Origin: a bacterium
Lineage (GTDB): Bacteria > Planctomycetota > J058 > JAJDCP01
Assembly: GCA_030428695.1 (NCBI GenBank)
Contig: JAUIEM010000092.1
Span: forward strand, 1-26,698
Direction: 5' to 3'
DNA length: 26,698 nt
In this document: positions 8,180 through 15,646 of the stretch, one piece after another
Layout: each line of letters starts with the position of its first letter
How positions within the stretch are numbered: the stretch's first letter is position 1
Program-made: the position numbers and the translations under genes
The notes under the pieces: model-generated
Database searches by the model: none
Told to the model about the DNA's origin: nothing
Seen by the model: only the letters and a program-made list of their open reading frames with translations

Positions 8180-8208
8180 CTGACGTCCGCCCCCCGCTGC
8201 GCTATGCT
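8180..8208 (+). promoter_or_regulatory. Possible promoter of queG
   Basis: CTGACG (8180-8185), 17 bases, TATGCT (8203-8208). The predicted start near 8215 lies at the AGGAGG ribosome-binding site (8215-8220), so the leader would be very short. Modest hexamer matches. Confidence 0.3.
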
Positions 8209-8224
8209 CTTCCCAGGAGGCCGT

Positions 8225-9235
8225 ATGCGCCGCTTCATCGAACAACGCGCCGAGGCCCTCGGCTTCGCCGTCGTCGGCTTCGCCCCGGCGGCCACCGTTG
8301 CGACCCGCCAGGCCCTGCTCGCGTGGCTTTCCGCCGGCCATCACGCGGACATGGCCTGGCTCGCCCGCGACCCGGAGCGGCGGGCCGATCCGCGCCAGGT
8401 GCTCGAGGGCGCGCGGACGGTGGTCGCCCTCGGCGCGAGCTACCACGGCGACGACCCGCCGCCGGCCCCGGGCACGGGGCGCATCGCCCGCTACGCCCGG
8501 GGGCGCGACTACCACGACGTGCTGTTCAAGCGCCTGCGGACGCTGAAGGACGAGCTGCTCGAGCGCTGGCCGGAGGCGCGCGCCCGCTTCTACACCGACA
8601 CCGGCCCGGTGCTCGAGCGCTACTGGGCCGGCCAGGCCGGCATCGGCTGGGTCGGCAAGCACGGCGGGCTGGTGTCGCAGAGGCACGGCTGCTGGCTGCT
8701 GCTCGGCGTGCTGCTGCTCGACGCCGAGCTCGCGGTCGACCTCCCCCATCCCGACCGCTGCGGCAGCTGCACCCGCTGCCTGGACGCCTGCCCGACCGAC
8801 GCCTTCGTCGCCCCCTACGTGCTCGACTCGCGGCGCTGCCTGAGCTACTGGACGATCGAGGCGCGCGGCAGCATCCCCGAGGAGTACCGCGCGGCCCTCG
8901 ACGACCGCATCTTCGGCTGCGACGACTGCTACGCCGCCTGCCCCTGGAACCGCGACGCGCCGCCCGGGCTGGACGCGCTCGCCGCGCGCCCGGAGAACCA
9001 GCTGCCCCGCTTGAGCGAGCTGCTCGGCCTCGACCTCGAAGCGTTTCGCCAGCGCTTCCCGAAGAGCCCGGTCAAGCGGGCGAAGCGCGCGGGGCTGTTG
9101 CGGAACGTCGCGCTGGCGATGGGGAACGAGGGCAGCGCCGAGGCGCTCCCGGCGCTGCGGGCGGCCCTCGACGACGAGGAACCGCTCGTGCGCGAGGCGG
9201 CGGCCTGGGCGCTGGCGCGGATCGAGAAGGGGTAG
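8225..9235 (+). CDS. queG: Epoxyqueuosine reductase QueG
   Basis: QueG is a cobalamin-dependent iron-sulfur enzyme that reduces epoxyqueuosine to queuosine in tRNA, the last step of queuosine synthesis. The 336-aa protein shows the characteristic order: a DUF1730 N-terminal domain with YTDTGPVLER (catalytic Asp near 125) and GWVGKHGGL. The first 4Fe-4S set is CGSCTRCLDACP (C179, C182, C185, C189). The second comprises C205 and CDDCYAACPWN (C232, C235, C239). A short HEAT-like repeat closes the C-terminus (EALPALRAALDDEEPLVREAAAWAL). Start at 8225 is chosen because AGGAGG lies four bases upstream; an earlier in-frame ATG at 8177 would add 16 unconserved residues. No other queuosine genes are nearby, so it is a standalone gene. 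Confidence 0.95.
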   Translation: MRRFIEQRAEALGFAVVGFAPAATVATRQALLAWLSAGHHADMAWLARDPERRADPRQVLEGARTVVALGASYHGDDPPPAPGTGRIARYARGRDYHDVLFKRLRTLKDELLERWPEARARFYTDTGPVLERYWAGQAGIGWVGKHGGLVSQRHGCWLLLGVLLLDAELAVDLPHPDRCGSCTRCLDACPTDAFVAPYVLDSRRCLSYWTIEARGSIPEEYRAALDDRIFGCDDCYAACPWNRDAPPGLDALAARPENQLPRLSELLGLDLEAFRQRFPKSPVKRAKRAGLLRNVALAMGNEGSAEALPALRAALDDEEPLVREAAAWALARIEKG

Positions 9236-9271
9236 GGCCGATTCACCTGGGTCTGTGGTGTCGCTTCTTCT

Positions 9272-9322
9272 GTAGGGGCGGGTTTACCCCCGCCCGCGGG
9301 AGGGGGTAAACCCCTCCCCTAC
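9272..9322. repeat. Inverted pair of REP-like GTAG hairpins
   Basis: Two head-to-head inverted units lie between queG and yebC, whose transcripts converge here. The plus-strand unit has GTAG (9272-9275) and a 7-bp stem GGGCGGG/CCCGCCC around loop TTTACC. The minus-strand unit has GTAG (9322-9319) and stem GGGAGGG/CCCTCCC around loop GTTTACC. The layout matches REP elements, where a GTAG head abuts a hairpin recognised by RAYT transposases, and the pair resembles a BIME. It may double as a bidirectional terminator. A third unit lies at 21645-21669. Confidence 0.7.
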
Positions 9323-9383
9323 AAGAAAAACTAGACAGCTTGTAACAGGTGTTGGGTTCGCCACAAATCAATGAGGCAGTGGC

Positions 9384-10136
9384 CTACTCGCCCTCGATCT
9401 TGGCGAGGAGCTCGTCGGAGACCTCGTAGTTGCCGTGCACCTTCTGCACGTCGTCGAGGTCTTCGAGGGCGTCGATCAGGCGCAGCACCTTGCGCGCGTT
9501 GTCTTCGTCGAGCTCGACGGTGGTCGAGGGGATCATCGCGAGCTCGGCCGACTCGGGCATCAGCTCGGCGGCCTCGAAGGCGTCCTTGAGCTTGTGGAAG
9601 TCGGTCGCCCCGCAGCTGACCTCGAAGCCGTCGTCGTTGGCCTCGACCTCCTCGGCGCCGTTCTCGAGGCCGACCTCGTACAGTTTGTCCTCGCTGGTTC
9701 CGGCCGGGAAGGTGAACAGGCCGGTGCGCGTGAACAGGTACGAGACGCAGCCGTCGGTGCCGAGGGTGCCGCCGCGCTTGGTGAAGGTGCTGCGCACGTC
9801 GCTCGCGGTGCGGTTGCGGTTGTCGGTCAGGCACTCGACCAACAGCGCGACGCCGCCGGGCGCGTAGCCCTCGTAGCTGAGGTTCTGCCAGTCTTCGCCC
9901 GAGGCGCCGGCGCCCGAGCCCTTCTTGATCGCCCGGTCGATCGTGTCGTTCGGGCAGTTGGCCGCCTTGGCCTCATCGATCGCCGTGCGCAGGCGGGGAT
10001 TGAACTGCGGGTCGGGCTCGCCGAGCTTGGCGGCGACGGTCACCGCCCGGATCAGCTTGCTCCAGAGCTTCGAGCGCTTGGCGTCGGAGGCCGCCTTGCG
10101 GTGACGGATGTTGGCCCATTTGCTGTGGCCGGCCAT
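9384..10136 (-). CDS. yebC: YebC/PmpR/TACO1-family protein
   Basis: The 250-aa protein opens with the diagnostic MAGHSKWANIRHRK and continues with NPRLRTAIDEAKAANCPNDTIDRAIKKG and YEGYAPGGVALLVECLTDN, all family signatures. Length matches the usual ~240-250 aa. Members bind nucleic acid or ribosomes; they have been described as transcription regulators and more recently as factors that help translation of difficult sequences such as proline runs. ATG at 10136 has GGAGGAAG upstream. It is preceded on the same strand by tRNA-Ser and its terminator, so it should have its own promoter or depend on read-through. In many bacteria yebC neighbours ruvC; that is not seen here. Confidence 0.95.
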   Translation of the reverse strand: MAGHSKWANIRHRKAASDAKRSKLWSKLIRAVTVAAKLGEPDPQFNPRLRTAIDEAKAANCPNDTIDRAIKKGSGAGASGEDWQNLSYEGYAPGGVALLVECLTDNRNRTASDVRSTFTKRGGTLGTDGCVSYLFTRTGLFTFPAGTSEDKLYEVGLENGAEEVEANDDGFEVSCGATDFHKLKDAFEAAELMPESAELAMIPSTTVELDEDNARKVLRLIDALEDLDDVQKVHGNYEVSDELLAKIEGE

Positions 10137-10178
10137 CGGATCTTCCTCCTCCATGCCGCCGCCTGCAGGCGTCGCGGC

Positions 10179-10218
10179 AAAAAAGAACGGAGGGGCTCGG
10201 TTCCCCAAGCACCTCCGT
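10179..10218 (-). terminator. Rho-independent terminator of tRNA-Ser
   Basis: On the minus strand ACGGAGG pairs with CCTCCGT (10187-10218), with an inner stem GCTTGG/CCGAGC closed by a GGAA tetraloop. A T-rich tail (10184-10179) follows about two bases after the hairpin. Strong intrinsic terminator, 18 bases after the tRNA. Confidence 0.85.
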
Positions 10219-10235
10219 TGTGTTGTGACAACCGA

Positions 10236-10325
10236 CGGAGAGGGCGGGATTTGAACCCGCGGTGCAGGTAATACCCGCACAACAGATTAGCAATCTGCCG
10301 CCTTAAGCCACTCGGCCACCTCTCC
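10236..10325 (-). tRNA. tRNA-Ser (anticodon GCU)
   Basis: The minus strand gives acceptor stem GGAGAGG/CCTCTCC, with G as discriminator at 10236 as usual for serine. The D arm is GCCGAGTGGCTTAAGGC and the anticodon stem GCAGA/TCTGT encloses loop TTGCTAA (anticodon GCT). The variable arm is long and the T arm is GCGGGTTCAAATCCCGC. The long variable arm and anticodon specify tRNA-Ser reading AGC/AGU. CCA is not encoded. It is 90 nt long. Confidence 0.95.
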
Positions 10326-10337
10326 AAGGCGGCCGAC

Positions 10338-10365
10338 ATTGTAGGCAGTCTCGAGGTCTTTACAA
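10338..10365 (-). promoter_or_regulatory. Predicted promoter of tRNA-Ser
   Basis: On the minus strand TTGTAA (10365-10360), 16 bases, TACAAT (10343-10338). Transcription would begin about 6-7 bases before the mature tRNA 5' end. Confidence 0.6.
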
Positions 10366-10403
10366 GCACTTTTCGCGGCGGGAGGAAGAGAACGCGACCA
10401 GGC

Positions 10404-11651
10404 TCAGCACCCGCAGTCGCAGATCCCCGGGATCCCCGCGAAGTCGGAGACGAGCTCGAGCACGACCTGCTGGCCGGGGCCGAAGATCGAGTCCATGTGC
10501 CCGGCGAGCCGGATCTTGCGCGACACCACCGCCGCCGGATCGGCCGCGTAGCGCCGGGCGATGCGGATCGCCGCGTCGATGTCGCACATGTCGAGCGGTC
10601 CTCCGACCACGCCGACGTTCTCGACGTAGCTGATCTTCCCCGGGCCGTGCTCGTAGTCGCAGACGGCGCCGGTGGGGCCCGGCCTGGAGACGAAGCCCTC
10701 GCGGACGTAGCGCTCGATGTCGCCGGCCACGTCGCGGTGCACGCGCCGCGAGACGTCGGTCTCGATCATGTCCTTGAAGAACGCGAAGGACAGGTGCAGC
10801 TTGTTCATGATCATCGGCGGGACGCTGTGGTAGGCCGAGAACAGGCCGACCGTCAGCCCCGCGTCGAACAGCTTGCCGAGCACCTTGAGCTTGCGGATGG
10901 TGCCGAGCGGCCCGAAGTCCTCGTCCGGCGTGATGTCCGGCATCGTGTAGTACTCCGGGCCGTGCTTGACGAGGCCCATCGCGAAGAACATCGCCTGGAA
11001 GACCTTCGGCGTCTTGTGCACATCGCCGGGCCGGCCGGACTCGATAGCGCTCGCGATGCGGGTGTCGGCCCGCTCCCGGGCGGTCGCGGCGGACAGGCGC
11101 ATGCCGCCGGCGAAGCGCTCGGCGCCGTGGCGGTAGGCGTGCAGCGCGAGGGCGCCCATCGAGTGGCCGATCGCGTGCACCCGGCGGCCGGTGGTCGACG
11201 CGACGTGGTCGAACAGGGCGGGCAGGTCGTGGCCGATGATCTCGTCGAAGCTGCAGCCGTCGCTGCCCGGCAGGGAGTGGTGCGAGTCCGGGCCGTGGCC
11301 GCGCAGGTTCGGCATCCACACCTCGGCGCCGCGGTGGACCAGGGCGCGGCCGAGGGACTCCCACATGCGGTGGGTGCAGCCGGCGCCGTGGAACAGCAGG
11401 AAGACCGGGGCGTCGGGACGGGTCGCGGGGAAGCGCTCGCCCTTCAGCACGCCGCCATCCTCGCAGCGGACCGTGAAGCTCTCGCACGGCGGACGGGGCT
11501 TGCCGCGCCAGGCCATGCCCTTCTTCTTGCGCTTGACGAAGATCCGCGCCTTCTTGCCGGTGACCAGCGGGATGCGGGGGACGCCGTGCACGAACACGAC
11601 CTCGTGGTCAGGGCGGGCGGCGGCGGGAGCGGGCAGGGTGGCGGTCGGCAT
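10404..11651 (-). CDS. Alpha/beta hydrolase, probable lipase/esterase-like
   Basis: A 415-aa protein with an alpha/beta-hydrolase fold. The oxyanion region is FHGAG (87-91), the nucleophile elbow GHSMG (162-166, Ser164), and the probable catalytic His lies in RLAGHMDSIFG near the C-terminus. The segment between the elbow and the His carries a long lid-like insertion (~200 residues). It is somewhat longer than typical esterases. There is no obvious signal peptide, so it is probably cytoplasmic. The C-terminus ends unusually in GICDCGC. The start at ATG 11651 is backed by GAGGAA six bases upstream. Substrate is unknown; lipase, lysophospholipase or polyester-type hydrolases are possible. It stands alone, upstream of tRNA-Ser on the same strand. 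Confidence 0.85.
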   Translation of the reverse strand: MPTATLPAPAAARPDHEVVFVHGVPRIPLVTGKKARIFVKRKKKGMAWRGKPRPPCESFTVRCEDGGVLKGERFPATRPDAPVFLLFHGAGCTHRMWESLGRALVHRGAEVWMPNLRGHGPDSHHSLPGSDGCSFDEIIGHDLPALFDHVASTTGRRVHAIGHSMGALALHAYRHGAERFAGGMRLSAATARERADTRIASAIESGRPGDVHKTPKVFQAMFFAMGLVKHGPEYYTMPDITPDEDFGPLGTIRKLKVLGKLFDAGLTVGLFSAYHSVPPMIMNKLHLSFAFFKDMIETDVSRRVHRDVAGDIERYVREGFVSRPGPTGAVCDYEHGPGKISYVENVGVVGGPLDMCDIDAAIRIARRYAADPAAVVSRKIRLAGHMDSIFGPGQQVVLELVSDFAGIPGICDCGC

Positions 11652-11755
11652 CGGTGTTCCTCTTCGTGGGTGTTGGAAGAGGGGAGAGCAAGGCCGGTGC
11701 CGTCCGGTTGGGATTCCTCAAGTCGTTGTAACGCCGAGGGAAGGGGGAAGAACAC

Positions 11756-11777
11756 CGGCCGCGCGCGCGGCCGTTTT
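11756..11777 (+). terminator. Self-complementary GC hairpin with TTTT on the plus strand
   Basis: An 18-base perfect palindrome (11756-11773, CGGCCGC ... GCGGCCG) is followed by TTTT on the plus strand. It lies between two minus-strand genes, 33 bases after the stop at 11810. For minus-strand transcription there is no clean U run, so it is a weak terminator candidate in that direction. Confidence 0.3.
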
Positions 11778-11809
11778 CTCCTGGCATTTCGGGATTTTCT
11801 GCCGTGTGG

Positions 11810-12934
11810 CTACTCGATGACCTTGCCGTCGCGCACCAGCCGGAACACCTGCGCCGTCGGATCGACCTCGACGGTGTCGCCGGGCTCGCTGCACAGGTAC
11901 ACCTGGATCGCGCCGAACTCCCACAGCTCGAGGTTGCGCTCATCGCTGCGCAGGAAGTCGACCTCGAGCGGGAAGCCGACGGCCGCGAGCACCTCGTCCT
12001 TGTGCATGCCGAGCTCGACCTGGCCGCGGCCGGCGAGCTGTCCGTAGTCGAGGGCGTCGTTGCGCTTCGACACGTAGGACTTCGCGCGGTGGGAAGCGAC
12101 CGCCTTGAGGAACGGGATGCGGGAGCTCGGCACCCAGGCCGGCTCCTCGCCTTCGCTGGCGCTGTACAGCTCGAACCCCAGCAGCAGCCGGTATTCGTCG
12201 GCGAACAGCCACTCGCCCCGGTACTCGACGTAGCACAGCTCGCGCAGGAAGGCCGTCGCCGCCGCGTTGTCCGGCTCGATCTCCAGGCAGGTGCGGCCGA
12301 GCCGGCGCGCCCACTCGCGGTCGGAGTACTGGTCGTGCACGTCCCGGGCGAGGGCGAGCCAGCTCTCGATCGCAGCGGGCTCGCGGCGCAGGGAGCGCTC
12401 ACGGGCGTGCAGGATCTCGAGCGGCAGCTCCTCGATCTCGGCGAGCAGGGCGGGATCGGCGAGGCCGAGCCGGTCGACGCGGTCGCGCCAGTGCGCGAGC
12501 AGCGCGGTCAGGCCGTCGACGTCATCCGCGGCGAGCGCGAGCCGGGAGGCCTGCAGGCGCTCGAGGTCCTCGGGCAGCTTGCGCAGCCCCTCGACGTTGA
12601 ACACCCAGTCCCCGGAGGAGCGCACGAGGCGTCCCCAGACGTCGCAGTTCTTGACCTCGCCGTCCCCGAGCCGGTCGAGCTCGGCGGCGAGCGGGGCGGG
12701 CGCGACGAGGAAGCGCAGGTCGGAGCCGACGACCTCGATGCTGGTCCCGAACCGGGTCGCGTAGTCGAACTGGACCTCGACGACGATCGGCCGGCCCGCG
12801 TGCTCCGCCGGCTTCGCCAGGGCCGACGGCGCGACCCGGGCGTAGCCTTCGGGGTCCTGCGCGAAGGCGCAGAGCGCCAGGCAGCCGAAGGCGAAGAAGA
12901 CCACGCGCAAGCCGCCAGGGAAGACCACGGGCAT
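11810..12934 (-). CDS. Secreted protein coupled to the PATAN/PQQ protein
   Basis: A 374-aa protein with an N-terminal signal peptide: MPVVFPGGLR, then hydrophobic VVFFAFGCLALCAFA, then AFAQD as a likely cleavage site. Residues ~30-130 are beta-rich (IVVEVQFDYATRFGTSIEVV). The middle is helical and TPR-like (GRTCLEIEPDNAAATAFLREL). The C-terminal ~70 residues contain LGMHKDEVLAAVGFPLEVDFL and end in VFRLVRDGKVIE, which resembles the SmpA/OmlA (BamE-like) fold that senses or stabilises outer-membrane partners. That match is by eye. Its ATG overlaps the stop of the preceding PATAN/PQQ gene as TGATG, so translation is coupled and the two products probably act together at the envelope. Function otherwise unknown. 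Confidence 0.8.
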   Translation of the reverse strand: MPVVFPGGLRVVFFAFGCLALCAFAQDPEGYARVAPSALAKPAEHAGRPIVVEVQFDYATRFGTSIEVVGSDLRFLVAPAPLAAELDRLGDGEVKNCDVWGRLVRSSGDWVFNVEGLRKLPEDLERLQASRLALAADDVDGLTALLAHWRDRVDRLGLADPALLAEIEELPLEILHARERSLRREPAAIESWLALARDVHDQYSDREWARRLGRTCLEIEPDNAAATAFLRELCYVEYRGEWLFADEYRLLLGFELYSASEGEEPAWVPSSRIPFLKAVASHRAKSYVSKRNDALDYGQLAGRGQVELGMHKDEVLAAVGFPLEVDFLRSDERNLELWEFGAIQVYLCSEPGDTVEVDPTAQVFRLVRDGKVIE

Positions 12935-15498
12935 CACTCTCCTCCGAGGGCGAGGACGACCAGGTGGCCGCCGAGGGTTCCGAACACCGCGGTGTCGTCG
13001 TCGCGGAAGACGACCCGGCTGCACTCCGGGAAGGCGAGCGCGGGCCCGGGCATCGCCGCGACCTCGACCCGCTCGGAGTCGACCCAGCGGGTCGCGAGCA
13101 GGGTCGCGCCGTCGGCCGCAGAGACGCCGAAGAAGCCGCCGGCGCCGGTCGCGAAGTAGAGGCCTTCGCCCCGGGCGGTCGGGGGGCAGCGGAAGCCCCA
13201 CTCCGGCGCCGACACGTCCCAGACCAGCGCGCCGTTCTGCCCGGCGACCCGGACCAACCGGCCCGCCCGGGTGCCGATGATCAGGTCGTCGTCGACGAGG
13301 ATGGGGGGGGCGTCGCAGGGCTCGCCGAGCGCGACGGAGAACGCGAGCGCGCCGCTCTCCTGGTCGAGGGCGTAGAGCGTCCCGTCGCGGCCGAGGCAGA
13401 AGATGTGACCGGCGACGAGCGGCGCCGCGGACAGCAGCTCGGGCAGATAGGCGCGCCAGAGGTCGTGGTCGGCGGCGAAGTCGTACGCGAAGACCCCGCC
13501 GGAGGGGGTGACGCCGAACCACACGTCCGGGGTCGGGGTGCACCAGCCGAAGTGGGACTCGGACGAGACCCGCCGCATGCGCTCGCCGACCCGGAACAGG
13601 AAGAGCTGGCCGGCCTGCCCGCGGCGCGAGGCGAGCAGCAGCCCCGCTCCGACCGGCACGGGCGGGGTGGTCACCGGGTAGCCGTCGATGCGCCAGGCGC
13701 GCTGGGCGAGCCCGTCGGGCTCGACGCGCACGAGGCGTCCGCTGCTGTCGCCGAGAAACAGCCCGTCGCGCGTCGCGACGAGCGGGCTGGTGCGCGCCCC
13801 GCGAGGCGTGACCGCGACGCGTTCGACCTGCGGCTTGTAGCCACTGACGTCGAGCACGTTGAGGTGACCGTCGCGGGAGAGGGCGTAGATCAGCCCGTCG
13901 AGCACGACCGGCGGCTGCTCGATCCCGCCGGAGAGCTCGACGATCCAGTTCGGTGCCTGGCGCAGGTCGAGCTCGAGCTGCGGGAAGCTCCAGGGATCGA
14001 CGGTGACGGTGTAGACGGGCGTCTCGCCGTCGAGGATGGTCAGGACCACCGAGTCCCCCGGCGCGAGATGGAAGGTGTGCGGCGCGCTGCCGAGCGGTCC
14101 GACCCGGCGCCCGGCCACGTCCAGCTGCAGGCCTTCGGGGAGACACACCAGGGTCGCGGGGAGGCCCGCGTCGGGCTCTTCGTACACCTGCTTCCCGGAG
14201 GGCGTCTCCGCGTAGCCGCGGGCGATGGTCGCCTTCAAGGTGTGGCTGGCGTGCAGGTTCCCCCGCTCCTCCGCCTGCTCGGCGGCGCGCAGGTAGCGCG
14301 CGGCGAGCTCGGTGCGCTCGGCGGGGGTGCCGCCGGGGGTCAACGGGACGAGATAGTCGAAGGTCGCCTCGAAGATCTGGTCGTTGAAGATCAGGAACAC
14401 GGTGACGGCGATCGCGAACAGGGTCAGGCGCACCAGGCCGCTGCCGGACTGGGTCTTGCGCTTGCGCAGCTGGCGCAGCTGCGTCGAGAGCTCGCGGCGT
14501 CGCTCGGGCGCGAGCTCGAGGATGCGCTGGATCACCTGGTAGAGGCGCTTCTTGTCCTCGAGCGCGGCGTAGTGCTCGCGCAGGCTGTCGTAGACCTTGA
14601 CCGCCCGCTCGGTCAGCCCGCTCTGGGCCGCGCACTCCGCCAGCCGCCAGCGCACGCCGGTGTTCTCGGGCTCGTTCTTGGCGAGCAGGGTGTACAGGTC
14701 GAAGGCTTCCCGGTAGCGGTGGGTCGCCATGTGGGCGCGCGCGGCCTCGACGATGTCGGTCGGGCTGAGGATCTCGACCGCGCCGAAGCACAGCAGCTCG
14801 TAGACGAGCCGCGACACCTCGAGCTCCGACAGGCTGGCCTGGGCGGCGATCTGCTCGACGGAGTGGCGGCCGTCGACGAACTCCGCCGCCGCGAGGATGT
14901 GCGGCTCGAGCTCGAGGCCGTCGAGCACCTCGTCGTCGAGGTTGACCGGCGCGAACACGTCGCGCACGCTCGGGATCGCCTGCGTGATGTATTCCCACTC
15001 ATCGACCGAGCGCAGATCGTCGAGGACCCGCTCGGCGCTCTCGCCGCGCACCCGGTGGACGCGCTTCGGGTCCTCGTCCAGGGCCTCGGGGCGGTAGTCC
15101 TTGAGGAACTCGCAGTGCGGCCGGGGCCAGTAGAACAGGTCGTAGATCTCATCCATCACGATCGCGTACTCGATCGCGACGACCTCCTCCTCGATGATCA
15201 GCATGTGGTCGAGCAGGATGCGCGTCAGGCTCGCGCCCCGCTCGGCCAGCGTGCGGGCCTGCTCGAGCTCGAGATCGCTGATCCGGCCCGCGATCAGCAG
15301 ACGCTCTCCGAGCCCCGGCTTCGGCTCGCGGCTCAGCGCGGCCACCTGGGAGCGGCCGAAGTAGATCATCTTGAGGCGTTCGCCCGAGGTGACGCGCAAG
15401 GTGCCGCGTTGCGTCTGCGTCGCGAGGGAGCGGAAGATCTCGCTGAGCCCGACGCCTTGCGTATCCGCTTTGGGTTGGACCTTGCCAAATGGATCCAA
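12934..15498 (-). CDS. Membrane protein with PATAN (DUF4388), TPR-like and PQQ-propeller domains
   Basis: An 854-aa multidomain protein. Residues about 16-135 are a PATAN/DUF4388 domain (GLSEIFRSLATQTQRGTLRV, then MIYFGRSQVAALSRE), a module common in signalling proteins of Myxococcota and Planctomycetota. A winged-helix-like stretch (about 200-245) and TPR-like helices (about 248-345) follow. One membrane helix sits at 354-372. Outside, a small PEGA-like beta domain (about 435-500) precedes a PQQ-type beta-propeller to the C-terminus, with repeats such as LIYALSRDGHLNVLD and HIFCLGRDGTLYALD. The start is TTG at 15498; no ATG or GTG lies upstream in frame before a stop, and no clear ribosome-binding site is seen. 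It probably links an envelope interaction to a cytoplasmic response. It has its own promoter, divergent from hemW. Confidence 0.85.
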   Translation of the reverse strand: MDPFGKVQPKADTQGVGLSEIFRSLATQTQRGTLRVTSGERLKMIYFGRSQVAALSREPKPGLGERLLIAGRISDLELEQARTLAERGASLTRILLDHMLIIEEEVVAIEYAIVMDEIYDLFYWPRPHCEFLKDYRPEALDEDPKRVHRVRGESAERVLDDLRSVDEWEYITQAIPSVRDVFAPVNLDDEVLDGLELEPHILAAAEFVDGRHSVEQIAAQASLSELEVSRLVYELLCFGAVEILSPTDIVEAARAHMATHRYREAFDLYTLLAKNEPENTGVRWRLAECAAQSGLTERAVKVYDSLREHYAALEDKKRLYQVIQRILELAPERRRELSTQLRQLRKRKTQSGSGLVRLTLFAIAVTVFLIFNDQIFEATFDYLVPLTPGGTPAERTELAARYLRAAEQAEERGNLHASHTLKATIARGYAETPSGKQVYEEPDAGLPATLVCLPEGLQLDVAGRRVGPLGSAPHTFHLAPGDSVVLTILDGETPVYTVTVDPWSFPQLELDLRQAPNWIVELSGGIEQPPVVLDGLIYALSRDGHLNVLDVSGYKPQVERVAVTPRGARTSPLVATRDGLFLGDSSGRLVRVEPDGLAQRAWRIDGYPVTTPPVPVGAGLLLASRRGQAGQLFLFRVGERMRRVSSESHFGWCTPTPDVWFGVTPSGGVFAYDFAADHDLWRAYLPELLSAAPLVAGHIFCLGRDGTLYALDQESGALAFSVALGEPCDAPPILVDDDLIIGTRAGRLVRVAGQNGALVWDVSAPEWGFRCPPTARGEGLYFATGAGGFFGVSAADGATLLATRWVDSERVEVAAMPGPALAFPECSRVVFRDDDTAVFGTLGGHLVVLALGGE

Positions 15499-15530
15499 GG
15501 GACCGTCCGTTCTCAGGCCATTCGCTGCTC

Positions 15531-15559
15531 GTTATGACACATTCATCCCCGCGGTGCAA
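15531..15559 (-). promoter_or_regulatory. Predicted promoter of the PATAN/PQQ operon
   Basis: On the minus strand TTGCAC (15559-15554), 17 bases, CATAAC (15536-15531) preceded by TGT as an extended -10. The start would be near 15524, 26 nt before the TTG codon. Confidence 0.45.
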
Positions 15560-15588
15560 TCCCGTCTGGCACGCGCGGAGCCCGATGA

Positions 15589-15617
15589 TTGCGGGGTCCG
15601 CCGGCGTCTGGTAGACT
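15589..15617 (+). promoter_or_regulatory. Predicted promoter of hemW-lgt-fxsA
   Basis: TTGCGG (15589-15594), 17 bases, TAGACT (15612-15617) preceded by TGG. The start would be near 15624, 23 nt before the GTG. It sits back to back with the minus-strand promoter, 30 bases apart. Confidence 0.5.
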
Positions 15618-15646
15618 CCCTTCCGCCCCCCGCCCTGGAACGCGCC

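Noticed and set aside
9272..9322. Possible CRISPR repeat or riboswitch between queG and yebC
   Set aside because: Only an inverted pair of hairpins with no regularly spaced repeats, and it lies at gene 3' ends; the REP-like reading fits better.
12964..15537. 857-codon plus-strand open frame
   Set aside because: Antisense to the PATAN/PQQ gene; repetitive Arg/Gly/Glu/Val composition and no recognisable domain.
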